DNA from: Gnetum montanum | Lineage: Eukaryota; Streptophyta; Gnetopsida; Gnetales; Gnetaceae | Assembly (NCBI GenBank): GCA_015680685.1 | Contig: MNCI01027046.1 | Span: forward strand, 318,127-344,035 | DNA: 25,909 nt | Reading direction: 5' to 3' | Part shown: positions 1 through 9,177 of the stretch, one piece after another | Layout: every line of letters begins with the position of its first letter | How positions within the stretch are numbered: position 1 is the first letter of the stretch | Position numbers and translations under genes: made by a program | The notes under the pieces: generated by a model | Told to the model about the DNA's origin: nothing | What the model saw: the letters and a program-made list of their open reading frames with translations, nothing else | Databases searched by the model: none

Positions 1-17
1 GATATGACGGCGGGACA

Positions 18-70
18 CGATATCGCGTACGCGATATCGCGAAGGCCGCAATATCGCGTACGCGATATCG
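18..70. promoter_or_regulatory. Two CpG-rich palindromes in the LTR U3
   Basis: GATATCGCGTACGCGATATC at 19-38 is a perfect 20-base palindrome, extending to 22 bases at 18-39. A second copy has a perfect 18-base core at 51-68 with one flanking G-to-A change. Relatives at 3940-4011 and 9075-9147 hold degraded GATATC-rich versions just upstream of the TATA box, so the repeats sit in U3 where enhancer-like elements lie. A regulatory role is inference. Confidence 0.55.
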
Positions 71-263
71 TGGCCTAGTGTAAATCGCGTCTCATCAGGA
101 GTCATTGAGTGTATGGATCTTTATTCAAGCATTGTTGTAACTAAGCACAGCAATGTGTGCAGCAATAAAGATGAGCTTTCTAATAAACCTTGCAGCACTT
201 TGGATAGATTAAATATTTTTTTATGCATTTAATGTTTTCAATTATTTATCTAATGCTTTCAAG

Positions 264-973
264 TATTTATTAAATGTTTCTAGTAATTAAGGTAATGAAG
301 CAATTAAGTAAGATATATTAAACACATAAGTATGACCACTTTGAGTGTAACATGTATTCACTTGGTAATCCCAGTAGCATTATTGCTTGGTATGCCCAGT
401 AGCATAGCGCTTGGTCACCCAACAATGGATACATGGATTCAGGATGTGTACGAAAAGTGGGATAGGATGCTTATGTTAGGACTAGTTAAATGTTTTCAAT
501 AAATGTACAGAAAGTGGGACAGGATGCCTATATTAGGACTAGTAATTATTAAATGTTTCCAATAATTAAGGTAATGAAGCAATTAAGTAAATGTACAGAA
601 AGTGGGACAGGATGCTTATGTTAGGACTAGTTAAATGTTTCCAGTAAATGTACGGAAAGTGGGATAGGATGCTTAAGTTAGGACTAGTTAAATGTTTCCA
701 GTAAATGTACGGAAAGTGGGACAGGATGCTTATGTTAGGACTAGTATTTATTAAATGTTTCCAGTAATTAAGGTAATGAAGCAATTATGTAAGATATATT
801 AAACACATAAGTATGACCACTTTGAGCGTAACACGTATTCGCGTGGTAATCCTAGTAGCGTTATTGCTTGGTATGCCCAGTAGCATAGCGCTTGGTCATC
901 CAACAATGGATACATGGATTCAGGACATGTACAAAAAGTGGGATAGGATGCTTATGTTAGGACTAGTTAAATG
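264..973 (+). repeat. 229-bp direct repeat (264-492 and 745-973)
   Basis: The block beginning TATTTATTAAATGTTTC at 264 recurs at 745 with a constant offset of 481 bases and ends at ..GGACTAGTTAAATG in both copies. It contains three CTTGGTA-type motifs and the phrase ACAATGGATACATGGATTCAGG. The copies differ at scattered sites, mostly transitions. The space between them is filled by the 57-bp array. Confidence 0.9.
448..763 (+). repeat. 57-bp tandem repeat array inside LTR E
   Basis: Units start with GTAC(A/G)(A/G)AAAGTGGGA at 448, 505, 593, 650 and 707. Spacings are 57, 88, 57 and 57 bases; the 88-base unit carries an insert (TTATTAAATGTTTCCAATAATTAAGG-like, in part) copied from the neighbouring 229-bp block. 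Because 57 is divisible by three, the minus strand stays open across 566-784 and yields a 19-residue periodic but meaningless translation. Confidence 0.9.
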
Positions 974-1277
974 CTAGTTGATTAGTTAGTTTAAATTAGT
1001 TAATCCAATCACTTTTATCTCCCTTCAAACATCAAACCATAAAAATATAAAATGATAAAAATTAGAGGCCTCAATTACACTTAACCATACCAATGTACAT
1101 CACAAGTGTAATTGGAAAGACCATGATTAACTTTAAGTTAAGATTCACTTCCTAGAAGACTAGTACACCAGAAATGATCAAGTCCACGGAATTCAACCGA
1201 ATCGCATGTCAACACTCTGTGATTCGTATGGTTGGACGTAGGGGTACCTCGCTGCTCATCAATAGTGTTATTATACT

Positions 1278-1290
1278 TGGTATCAAAGTT
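1278..1290 (+). other. Primer binding site of element B (initiator Met tRNA type)
   Basis: TGGTATCAAAGTT matches TGGTATCAGAGCC, the complement of the plant initiator-Met tRNA 3' end, at 10 of 13 bases; the three differences are G-to-A or C-to-T. It lies directly after the residual LTR end and 65 bases before the gag start, as expected for a plus-strand element. Confidence 0.7.
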
Positions 1291-1354
1291 GTGGTTTGTG
1301 ATTCAAGGATGAAGGTGATTTGTAATTTATTTTTCTTGATTTGAATGTGTTACA

Positions 1355-2700
1355 ATGGTACACACAAAAAGAGTAAAGGGAGCTAAAATCTTGACAATAC
1401 TTCTCATGGTCCTAATCCTCACAATGGACTAGTTGGAGATGGTAATCAAGGCAATCATATGCACAAGGAGGTGCATGATAATATAAATTTGTACAAGGAT
1501 GTGCAAGAGGATGAGGATGTAAATATGACTAGTGAGAGGGATATTGATGAATCCCCTAAAAAGATACAAGAATTATGGAACTAGTTGTTACAAGTAAATA
1601 ACATCAGCATCCATAATCTACCTGTGGCAAAAAATACTTATGTGATTCCAGATCTAGTTGATCTAATGGAAGCTTTTTTTTTATTACAAAGTTAGGCTCT
1701 AGCACCAAACACAAACTTTTCCTAACTCAAACCCTTATGTTGAGGAACTAGGTGGAGCGACTTAGAGATGTTATTGATAATATTATTAATAGTCTTTAAC
1801 TTACAAAATAGAAATTTCAAGATGAAAAATAGGAGTTATGATCATTATTAGAAACCTAACAAGCCTTGTTCAAGATCCAACAAAATAAGATTAAGGCCTT
1901 AAAAATGTAATTAGCATATGAGAATGGAATCATGAAAGATCAAGGCATGTAAGGAAGGGCATTAACATTAGGACCAAATTGATTAGTTTTCAAATTTCGA
2001 GTAAAAGAACCAAAAATTTATAAAGGAGATAAAGATGATGTTGATATTGATGCTTTTCTCTTTGAGACAGAAGAGTTTCTAGAGATGTATGAATATACCA
2101 TAGAAAAATAAGCTTGCATTACTACCTAAGTTTTAGGTGGAATAGCAAAAACCTAGCGACTTGACATTCTTCAATAAGAAAAAGTGGGAATTGGAAGATC
2201 CATCAAGACTTGGGAACAATTTAAAAAAACTTTAATCAAGAACTTTTCTCCAAGTACTTCCATTGAAAAAGTGTGGCTAAAGCTAAAAGAGATTCAACAC
2301 ATGAGAGAACTGAAGGAATATATATGAAAATATCATTATAAAAGTACCAAATATGGATGAGAACAACAAGTATAAACTATGTTTTAATGGCTTCAAATCT
2401 TGGATTTAGCATGAAATCAAAACTTGTAAAATCATAGGATTTAGGAAGGCCATCCAAATTACTAGTAGTTTAATTAATTACAAGATGGAAAAAAAGATAA
2501 AAGTGAAGTGAAGTAGCTACTCAAGAGCAAGAAAGAGAGTAATAAGTCTTAGAAAGAGGATGGACATGCTAATTTTGATGGTTTCAAAGCCTCATATGCT
2601 ACTCAAGCTCCAAGTAAACAAAACACTTCCTTGAGATATGAGAAATGTCAAGTTTCTCAAAGTAGAGTAAGTCATGAAACAAAAGGCCATGTTTCGTAGG
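1355..2700 (+). pseudogene. Element B gag remnant
   Basis: The likely start is ATG 1355 (MVHTKR..., the short basic opening common in plant Ty3/gypsy Gag). After a frameshift, an acidic stretch (…KDVQEDEDVNMTSERDID…) runs over about 1435-1580. The Gag core begins near 2001 (KEPKIYKGDKDDVDIDAFLF), followed by the helical pattern seen in Retrotrans_gag: A-L..G.A near 2135, W..FKKTLIKNFSPSTSIE (about 2210-2265), then LKLKEIQHMRELKEYI ending at 2324. The chain continues past the stop there and, after frameshifts, to INYKMEKK near 2490. A degraded zinc-knuckle-like KCQ...GH lies near 2640-2695. Many stops sit at former CAA, CAG, CGA or TGG codons. It would have formed the capsid; it is not functional. 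Confidence 0.75.
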
Positions 2701-3121
2701 ATTCTCTTAATATCCTCCAAGGTGTTAAGGATTAAAATGTTACATCTCTAGTGGAGTGCATTACACTTGATAATGCTCTCAAAATGTTCAATTCAAAAAT
2801 GATGATAATGAATCAAATGATAATCATAGGTTGAATGTAATTGACCATTAGCCTCATGCTCCATTGATTATTTTCAAGTGGAATGAACAAGAACAAGAGA
2901 TGAGACTTTTAGGTTTCATGCAGTAGGTGTACGAGAGCTTGCCAACTTTAGTGAAAGGTGGAAAATCTAGTGTTTAAATAGGACAACATGTGCCAAAAGG
3001 ATCAAAATGTAGTCAAACTAGTGCCTATTCCTCCTTCATAAATTGATTCTTATTAGTAAAAATAAAAAGAAAAACAAAGCACATAGACATGAGAGGGTAG
3101 AAAGAGAGAGAGTATGATGAA
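2701..3121 (+). other. Post-gag part of element B, no recognised domain
   Basis: Broken reading frames continue on plus (for example KRKTKHIDMRG near 3060-3095), rich in Lys and Glu and interrupted by stops. No protease D-[ST]-G or RT motif is visible. The stretch leads into the 33-bp repeat array. Confidence 0.4.
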
Positions 3122-3159
3122 GTATCTCTGAGCAAGAAGTACATGTTCTTGATGGTAAC
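3122..3159 (+). repeat. 33-bp repeat array of element B, left part
   Basis: Unit 1 is 3122-3154 (reads VSLSKKYMFLM). Unit 2 begins at 3155 with GTAAC and is broken after five bases by insertion of element A. Its remaining 28 bases lie at 9178-9205 and restore exactly 33 bases and the same reading frame once A and one 5-bp duplication are removed. Confidence 0.75.
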
Positions 3160-4032
3160 TGATGAGCGACTAGGTACCCCTACACCCAACCATATGAATA
3201 CGAGCGTGTATGCACGATCCGATCAAACTCTGCAAATGAACTAGCTGTGGTATCTAAATAATTACATGTTGATCATAGTTCATTATCTTCCCACCTGGAC
3301 TAGTATTTGCTTTGTCATGTATGATTTAGTCCAGAGTGAGGTGAATAATGGGATCCTAAACTAATGCTACTCCTAGATACAATGGGAAACAATCTTAATT
3401 AAGCCAATGAACAATGGAAAATGAAATCTATGATAACCTAAGTGCGATGAGCATCCGTCCTTAATCATCCATATCCATCTTGGACCTTGTGTACTACTTC
3501 TAGGATTACCAAGTGAACATCACTTAAGCACTCATAGATACCCTACTAGGTTACCAAGTAGTTACACTTAAATGTTTGTGATTAAGTTGTACTCATTCTA
3601 TGTTAATCAATAGGAAGTGTAAATGACAATAAAGGAAATATGAACTAAAAAGACAATAATAAATAATAAATAATTAACAATTAAAGTAATTAAAAGCTAA
3701 GTGAATGTTACAATGATGGAGTAATCTCAATCTTTATATCCAATCATGTGCATGTCCAAGTACATCACGCTTGAACAAAGGTTTTGTACAATTATAATCA
3801 TCACACTGTGGGCATGCACTTGGGAAAGAACTGAAATTAACTAAAAACTGACAAAAAGACTCTACCCTTAGACTTACCAAATACTCCTCTCTTCCTGTGC
3901 GCCCGAATGTTGTATTTATAGGCCTACATAGGAATCACGATATCGTGTATTCAATATCATTATCCAAGCTAAGATATCAGATACCCAATATCACGTACCC
4001 GATATCGAGGCCTAGCAAATCGTGATTCATCA
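3160..4032 (-). mobile_element. 3' LTR of element A (873 bp)
   Basis: On minus it begins TGATGAATCACGATTTGC and ends ..GTACCTAGTCGCTCATCA, with short inverted ends TGATGA/TCATCA. U3 is short (about 110 bases to the TATA box) and holds four GATATC-like motifs. R-U5 carries two CTTGGTAA-type motifs. It aligns end to end with 8306-9172, by eye roughly nine bases in ten, with mostly C/T and G/A differences. Confidence 0.92.
3913..3921 (-). promoter_or_regulatory. TATA box in the 3' LTR of A
   Basis: CTATAAATA on minus, in the context GGCCTATAAATACAACATTCGG. It lies about 110 bases inside the LTR, a normal place for the retrotransposon core promoter, and fixes the LTR orientation as minus. Confidence 0.75.
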
Positions 4033-6069
4033 TACCTTCAAGACTGAATAAAAACTCGTCCTCGAGTCAAAAAAAGTGAGGAACAAGTTCATTCAATTAC
4101 AACTAGTGGATAAATATTGGATTATTGAATGACCATGGACTGTTTCATGCTGCAGTGTGGGATTAAACAAAATCTGGACATAGATACAAAATACAAAACT
4201 TGGGGAACTCATGTAGTTCTTGGTGGTCGTGGCTTCTCCATGGATGTCTTTCCTTTGTCTTGTGCTCTAAGCTTCTGTGATTGATACCTTTGAAGAAGTG
4301 CCTAAAGTTTCTCCTCTTCTATCTGAGGATCATGAGCCATCCATGTTGATGTTCTAATGTTTGATGGAGTCGACACTTCCCACGAACATGGCAGCTATGG
4401 GAACACTTAATTGGCCTTGACATACCATGTCACAAATAGTCGTCATTCCTCTTCATAGGCTTTGGCCCTAACCTCTCCACCTTTTTCTTGGCCAAATTGT
4501 GTAGTGACAGGAGTTTCCTAATGGATGCTGAATGATTATGCCTCCTGCTTTGTATGTTCTACATGATGTCCTTGGCCTTTGCCTCCTCTCGGGTGTTTAA
4601 CTACACCTTGACAAGCTCCTCCTTGTTGTCCTCTTTTAGGAGCAATTTGTAATCACACAAGGACCACTTGTTAGTAAGGTTGTTTAAAGAAATTTGATTA
4701 TCTCATACCTTACTCATTGCCTTTAATAAATGTTTAATTCATTGCTTAGTGTGATTCTAGAGTTAGAGATTTTTCAAGGAAGTTGCCCTAAAAGTTTAAT
4801 GTCAAACCTAATTTGTTTAGGTGACACATAAAAGGACATGTAATGGTTCTAAGGAATGTTTGATAAAATGATGACAAAGGAAAGAATAGATTTGGCAATG
4901 GAGTACTCAAAAGGCATAAAATGATGTGGTGGTGTGTAATAAGTACAAATTACAAAAGCTACGCAAATGGATCCTCCCCAAAGCAGGTTCCTACCTATCA
5001 TGCCCTTACGTAACCACACCTTAAAATGTCCATAGGCACTAAAAGGGTTAAATTCAATCCACACAAGTTTCACAAAACACACACATGTAGATACCACCAT
5101 GATGAGGTATGAATTCTATGCTGCACAAGACACAAGTCAAAAATACATGAACAACGAGATGAGACGAATTATAGAAGGAATTGCAGAGATCGGGACATGA
5201 GGTAACTGACCTTGGGCACAATGAATCCCGAGTGTAGGGTGTGATTAATGTGTCATTAGCCCATTTCTCCAAGATCAAGATCAAGTCCATGCCTCTGATT
5301 AGTCACATTGCATTGTTTCATCCAATGATGGACAACCATAAGAGTACCATGATAGCAAGGCGTACAATCACTTGGCATTTTGTCCTAGGGAGGAATGATT
5401 TGGAATTTCTTTGCGACACATTCTTCTTTGGTCTTTTCTTTAATGTTTTCTTTTCTTTTCCTCTTTTCTTCTTCTAGCTGCTTTAGCACTTTGTCCTTTT
5501 CAACAGTGAACCGAAGAAGCCACCAACCTTCAGGCATGGGTAGATGTCTTTCCAATGGAACCCCCAAAATAGCATTAAGTTTCTTTATTGAGTGCCTTTA
5601 TTACTCTTACTCCCATTTTTTATAAGATCTACAAGGACCTTAGTACAACCAGGCTACCTGATGGCACCTACAGATGTCACCAAAGAGAATCCACAAGTTC
5701 CCTTGATGTCACACCCTGGTCATTCCCTCTTAGTCCATCATTTTTCGCTCTAAGAATAATGAGCATAAAATTACTTTAAGTTTTACTAATGACAAGATTA
5801 TCATCGTACCTAGAGTAGAACCTCTTATTAATAGAATGGGTGGGTGGATGTTTTGGGCTCACTATCTAAATAATTAGTCACCTGAGACTTAATAGCATAG
5901 AACAACACCTCAATCAACAAGTCACATGAGTATTTTATTCACCAATGAGATTATCCTCAAAAAGATAAAACAACAAATTGGAAATGAAAATTGGAAAACA
6001 AAAAAAAATTGTAAAATCAAAGAAAAGGAAAAACATTTACTAATTCTGCTTGTTAGAATGGAGGATATT
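4033..6069 (-). other. 3' region of element A between gag and the 3' LTR
   Basis: From left of the gag remnant this holds a pyrimidine-rich tract (about 6040-5950 on minus). A segment homologous to element C's post-integrase region follows (5490-5855 versus 25230-25560). Next come broken frames with basic content, for example LEEEKRKRKENIKEKTKEE at about 5470-5415 and KEDNKEELVK near 4645-4610. It ends with a GACTCGAGGACGAGT motif (about 4070-4056), which resembles the 3' ends of many plant Ty3/gypsy elements. The PPT next to the LTR is weak (GAAGG at about 4035-4039). No known domain was recognised; a former extra ORF, as in some Tat-lineage elements, is possible. Confidence 0.6.
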
Positions 6070-6118
6070 CCCCATAACTAAACTTTTGAGCATGGCTAGA
6101 ATTAATAAATGGAAAATG

Positions 6119-6119
6119 N
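6119..6119. other. Ambiguous base N
   Basis: A single undetermined base lies inside the non-coding end of element A gag. A second one is at 12697 within the LINE remnant. They indicate assembly or read uncertainty. Confidence 0.95.
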
Positions 6120-6175
6120 TTAGTCTGCATGGTTGTTGGAGTGTTGATTAATGGCCCTAATAAGGTAACATGAGG

Positions 6176-6221
6176 CATTGAGTTCGAGGGAGAAAATGCA
6201 TCGAGTTCGAGGGAGAAAATG
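6176..6221. repeat. 23-bp tandem duplication
   Basis: CATTGAGTTCGAGGGAGAAAATG at 6176-6198 is followed at once by a copy at 6199-6221 differing by one T/C. The near identity suggests it arose late compared with the decay around it. Confidence 0.9.
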
Positions 6222-8286
6222 CATCACAGCGCTGAACTTGTGCTAAGTTGGTGGATGCAATGGTTTCAAAATCATGCTATCTTTTTCTATGGTCATGCCT
6301 AAAGAAAGGATGCTTTTGATGTTGTGGAGGACCTCCATTGCTGTTGATAGTAGCAGCACAAGTAATGTTCGTGGGTTGGTGCTATGGTGCAAATCCTTTT
6401 GGCACAATTGATGGCAATGTAGAAGGAGGTGAATGATGAGAATATTAAGGGCGAGGAGAAGTGTAAGGAACATGAGGTGGTGATCTTGTTGGAGAGGACA
6501 TGGGTTGATAGTATTCAGGAGAATGATAATGGTGGTGAAATAGAGGATGTTGACATAGTTGGGAAAATAGAATGCTGAACATAATAAGCGGTTGGATTTG
6601 GGTGGTATGAAGGGTGTGACTAGTTTGATCGTGGCCTCTCCCACGACTAGGATTTTTGCCACTGTGGTTGAACACGATATTTTTGTACAAAATTTGAATG
6701 TAACATTCCTCCCCAATGCTCATGTAAATGTGACAAGATTGGGCATTGGCCTTTGGGGTGATCATATAGGCAAATTTCACATTGATATGTATGATTTGTA
6801 GTTGAGCTCCTATCCTTACTTCCTTCAACCCTTCTTTCAAATTTTCAAGTGGTGTTTGGTCCTGTTTCTCGATTTGGCATGGTTCCACCTCTAATAATGT
6901 TGGCATATTCTCCGCATTTTTCATGTACCCATTTTGTCATCTTATTGATCTTTGCCTTAATTTCATCTAGTGATTGTAGTATTGGCAAAGATGGAGATTC
7001 CACCTCCTTAGGATGAGTTGATTTCTCCTCTTCATGATCATGGACCTTTATTATTTTGAGATTTTGGTCCTATTGAGAGCTTTCAACATTCTCCCATCTA
7101 GCTATTTCTCCTTTTTCTTTTGCTTCCCACTTGATAAGCTCTTGGAATTGGTGGGTTCATAGCTCATATATTTGTCCTAGGGCATACATCCCGAGGGTCT
7201 CCCTTGTTTCATCATGAAGCCCATCCATGATGTGAGACATTAGCCTTTCCTCAGAGAATGCATGGCATGGGCAATTGTTTAATAATGAATAGTATCTTTC
7301 TAAGGCCATGTCCAAGGGTTCATGTTGCCCTTGTTTCCACTCTTGGATTTGTCTCCTTAAGGCTAACACTCTTGCATAGGTTTGATATCTGTCATTAAAG
7401 CATTCTACCATTGTCAACCAATTGTGAATTGATTTTGGCTTTAAGGACTTATACCATATTTTTGCTTGGCCAACGAGTGTCATAGGAAAGAGCTTAAATT
7501 TTTGCCATCCACTATCAATATTGTTCCATACACAAGCATCCTGGAAGGCTTGTAAATGACGTTGCGAATCTAAATCATAGCCTCCTAAAAACTTGGGAAA
7601 GTTATTTAAATCAAGCCTAGGTAGATGGCTTTCCTTGTGATGCCTACGGGATATTTGAACAACCTCTTGTATATGCATTAGGCTCTTAGTGACCAGAAAG
7701 GGTTCATCATCACTAGGTAGGTTATGAATTTGTGAGTTGGGATGATATTGTCTTCATTCATGTTGGTGTTCCTAACTTTGCTCATGGGATCGATTTTTAT
7801 TTCTACGCTAACCCCTTGAGAGATGGTCATCCGTGTCACAACCTGACGTCAAAGGAGTAGAGGAAGAGAAAGAACTGGAAGACTCATCATGACTTTTGTA
7901 AGTCTCCCAATCATCCCTAGATAAATTCCTATTAACCATTGAGAAGGTCCTAGGCCTTACAGGCCCCCTCGTTCTATGGGATGTCCCATCCTCACTAGAG
8001 GTGTCAAAGTTGGATGACAAGAGTCCTTGAGTACCGTTGGGGTGTTCATGAACATAGGAGACTCCTGCATAAGATTGAGTACTCTAAACTTCTTCGTTGT
8101 CATAAATTTTGTTGGTTCTCCAATGAATTGCCTCACTAGTTGTTGCATTATCATAGTCTTATGAGAGAGACATTGTTGTGAATTATGTGTAACTTATTTG
8201 TAATTAGTTTCTTTCTAAAAGATATATCATCAAGGCTTCGTTACAACGATCTTCAATGATGTAACTAATCTAAATAACTAGCACCG

Positions 8287-8304
8287 TCCCCAGCAACAGT
8301 GCCA
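8287..8304 (-). other. Primer binding site of element A (Asp tRNA type)
   Basis: On minus: TGGCACTGTTGCTGGGGA, one base after the LTR end. It matches TGGCGCCGTTGCCGGGGA, the complement of the plant Asp tRNA 3' end, at 15 of 18 bases. All three differences fall at former CpG sites and are C-to-T or G-to-A. An Asp-tRNA PBS is typical of the Tat/Athila side of plant Ty3/gypsy elements. Confidence 0.88.
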
Positions 8305-8305
8305 A

Positions 8306-9172
8306 TGATGAGTGGCTAGGTACCCCTACACTCAACCATACGAATACAAGCGTGTATGCATGATCCAGTCAAACTCCATACTAGTTGTGATATCTAGATA
8401 GTTACACATTGATCACAGTTCACTGTCTTCCCAATTGGAATAGTATTTTCTTTGTCATGTATGATTTAGTCTAGAGTGAGGTGAATAATGGAATCCTAAA
8501 CTAATGCTACTCCTAGATACGATGGGAAATAATCTTAATTAAGCTAATGAACAATGGAAAATGAAGTCTATGCTAACCTAAGTGTGATGAGTATCCATCC
8601 TTAATCATCCATATGCATCTTGGACCTTGTGTACTACTAATGGGATTACCAAGCGCACATCACTTGAGCACTCCTAGATACTCTACTAAGTTACCAAGTA
8701 GTTACACTTAAATGTTCGTGATTATGTCGTACTCATTCTGCGTTAATCAATAAGAAGTGTAAATGACAATAAAGTGTATATGAACTAAAAAGACAATAAT
8801 AAACAATAAATAATTAACAATTAAAGTAATTAAAAGCTAAGTGAATGCTGCAATGATGGAGTAATCTCAATCTTTATTGCCGATCATGTGTGTGTCCAAG
8901 TACGTCACACTCGAACAAAGGTTCCGTACAATTACAATCATCACACTGCCGACATGCACTTGGGAAAAAACTGAAATTAACTAAAAACTGACAAAAACAC
9001 TCTACCCTTAGACTTACCAACTACTCCTCCCTTCTTGTGTGTCCGAATGTTGTATTTATAGGCCTACACAAGAATCACAATATCGTGTATTCGATATCAT
9101 TATCTAGGCTAAGATATCAGGTACTCGATATCACGTACTTGATATTAGGGCCTAGCAAACTATGATTCATCA
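8306..9172 (-). mobile_element. 5' LTR of element A (867 bp)
   Basis: Minus-strand LTR aligned over its full length to 3160-4032, with TGATGA/TCATCA ends. It holds GATATC-like motifs (9081-9145) and the same repeated CTTGGTAA motifs near 8640-8700. It is followed on minus by the PBS, so it is the 5' copy. The two LTRs differ enough to rule out recent insertion. Confidence 0.92.
9053..9061 (-). promoter_or_regulatory. TATA box in the 5' LTR of A
   Basis: CTATAAATA on minus in the context GGCCTATAAATACAACATTCGG, identical to the copy at 3913-3921. It is the likely core promoter for genomic RNA of element A. Confidence 0.8.
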
Positions 9173-9177
9173 ACAAC

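Larger units (their letters stand above)
1..1261 (+). mobile_element. Right-hand part of an LTR of the TGATGA family ('E'), cut by the window edge
   Basis: The last ~75 bases (…GGGGTACCTCGCTGCTCATCA, ending at 1261) are the reverse complement of the starts of the LTR copies at 3160, 8306 and 25615, so this LTR reads on plus and ends at 1261. Upstream it keeps family landmarks: GATATCG palindromes (1-70), a GCAATAAAGATGAG stretch near 160 and repeated CTTGGTAATCCCAGTAG motifs. It is longer than its relatives (867-903 bp) because of internal tandem duplication. No clear TATA box is visible where relatives have CTATAAATA; GGCCTAGTGTAAAT near 72-85 is the closest match. One caution: bases 71-98 also match, in reverse, the first bases of a family LTR, so 1-98 could be a separate minus-strand LTR start. 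No Asp-type PBS follows 1261, so it may be a 3' or solo LTR inserted into element B's LTR. Confidence 0.7.
6070..8173 (-). pseudogene. Element A gag remnant with zinc knuckle
   Basis: The start is chosen at ATG 8173-8171 (MSLS...), which opens a coherent though interrupted frame with a Ser/Asp-rich stretch (8020-7810). After a frame change, the longest open part (7678-7157, 173 codons) is a clear Retrotrans_gag core: LDLNNFPKFLGGYD, then W.KFKLFPMTLVGQAKIWYKSL, W..MVECFNDRYQ, QGQHEPLDMALERYYSLL, and MDGLHDETRETLGMY. A CCHC knuckle CEICLYDHPKGQC (C-x2-C-x3-H-x4-C) lies at 6781-6743 in another frame, followed by a Pro/His/Ser-rich tail. Element C has counterparts of the same core and knuckle. 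The product would be the capsid and nucleocapsid protein; stops and frameshifts make this copy dead. Confidence 0.85.
3160..9172 (-). mobile_element. Element A: complete pol-less LTR retrotransposon of the TGATGA family
   Basis: A is 6,013 bp on minus: 5' LTR 8306-9172, Asp-type PBS 8287-8304, gag about 8173-6070, a non-coding or poorly coding 3' region 6070-4033, 3' LTR 3160-4032. Flanks GTAAC (3155-3159) and ACAAC (9173-9177) differ by two transitions and are the presumed 5-bp target duplication. The frame of the 33-bp repeat is restored when A and one copy are removed, which supports the borders independently. There is no protease, RT, RNase H or integrase motif in the 4.3-kb interior, so mobilisation would have needed enzymes from a relative; element C is the obvious candidate type. 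Confidence 0.88.

Noticed and set aside
566-784. Minus-strand open frame of 72 codons with 19-residue periodicity
   Set aside because: It is produced by the 57-bp tandem repeat, whose length is divisible by three. It lies in LTR sequence and is not protein-like.
264-973. Repeat cluster resembling a CRISPR array
   Set aside because: Units are long, adjoining and part of an LTR. There are no unique spacers of even length, and the context is plant retrotransposons.
4849-5290. Overlapping minus-strand frames of 78-83 codons in element A
   Set aside because: No recognised motif. They lie in the 3' region of the element, overlap in different frames and look like remnants or chance frames.
8287-8304. 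tRNA-Asp-like sequence as a possible tRNA gene
   Set aside because: Only the 18 bases complementary to the tRNA 3' end are present, directly at the LTR border, so it is a primer binding site.
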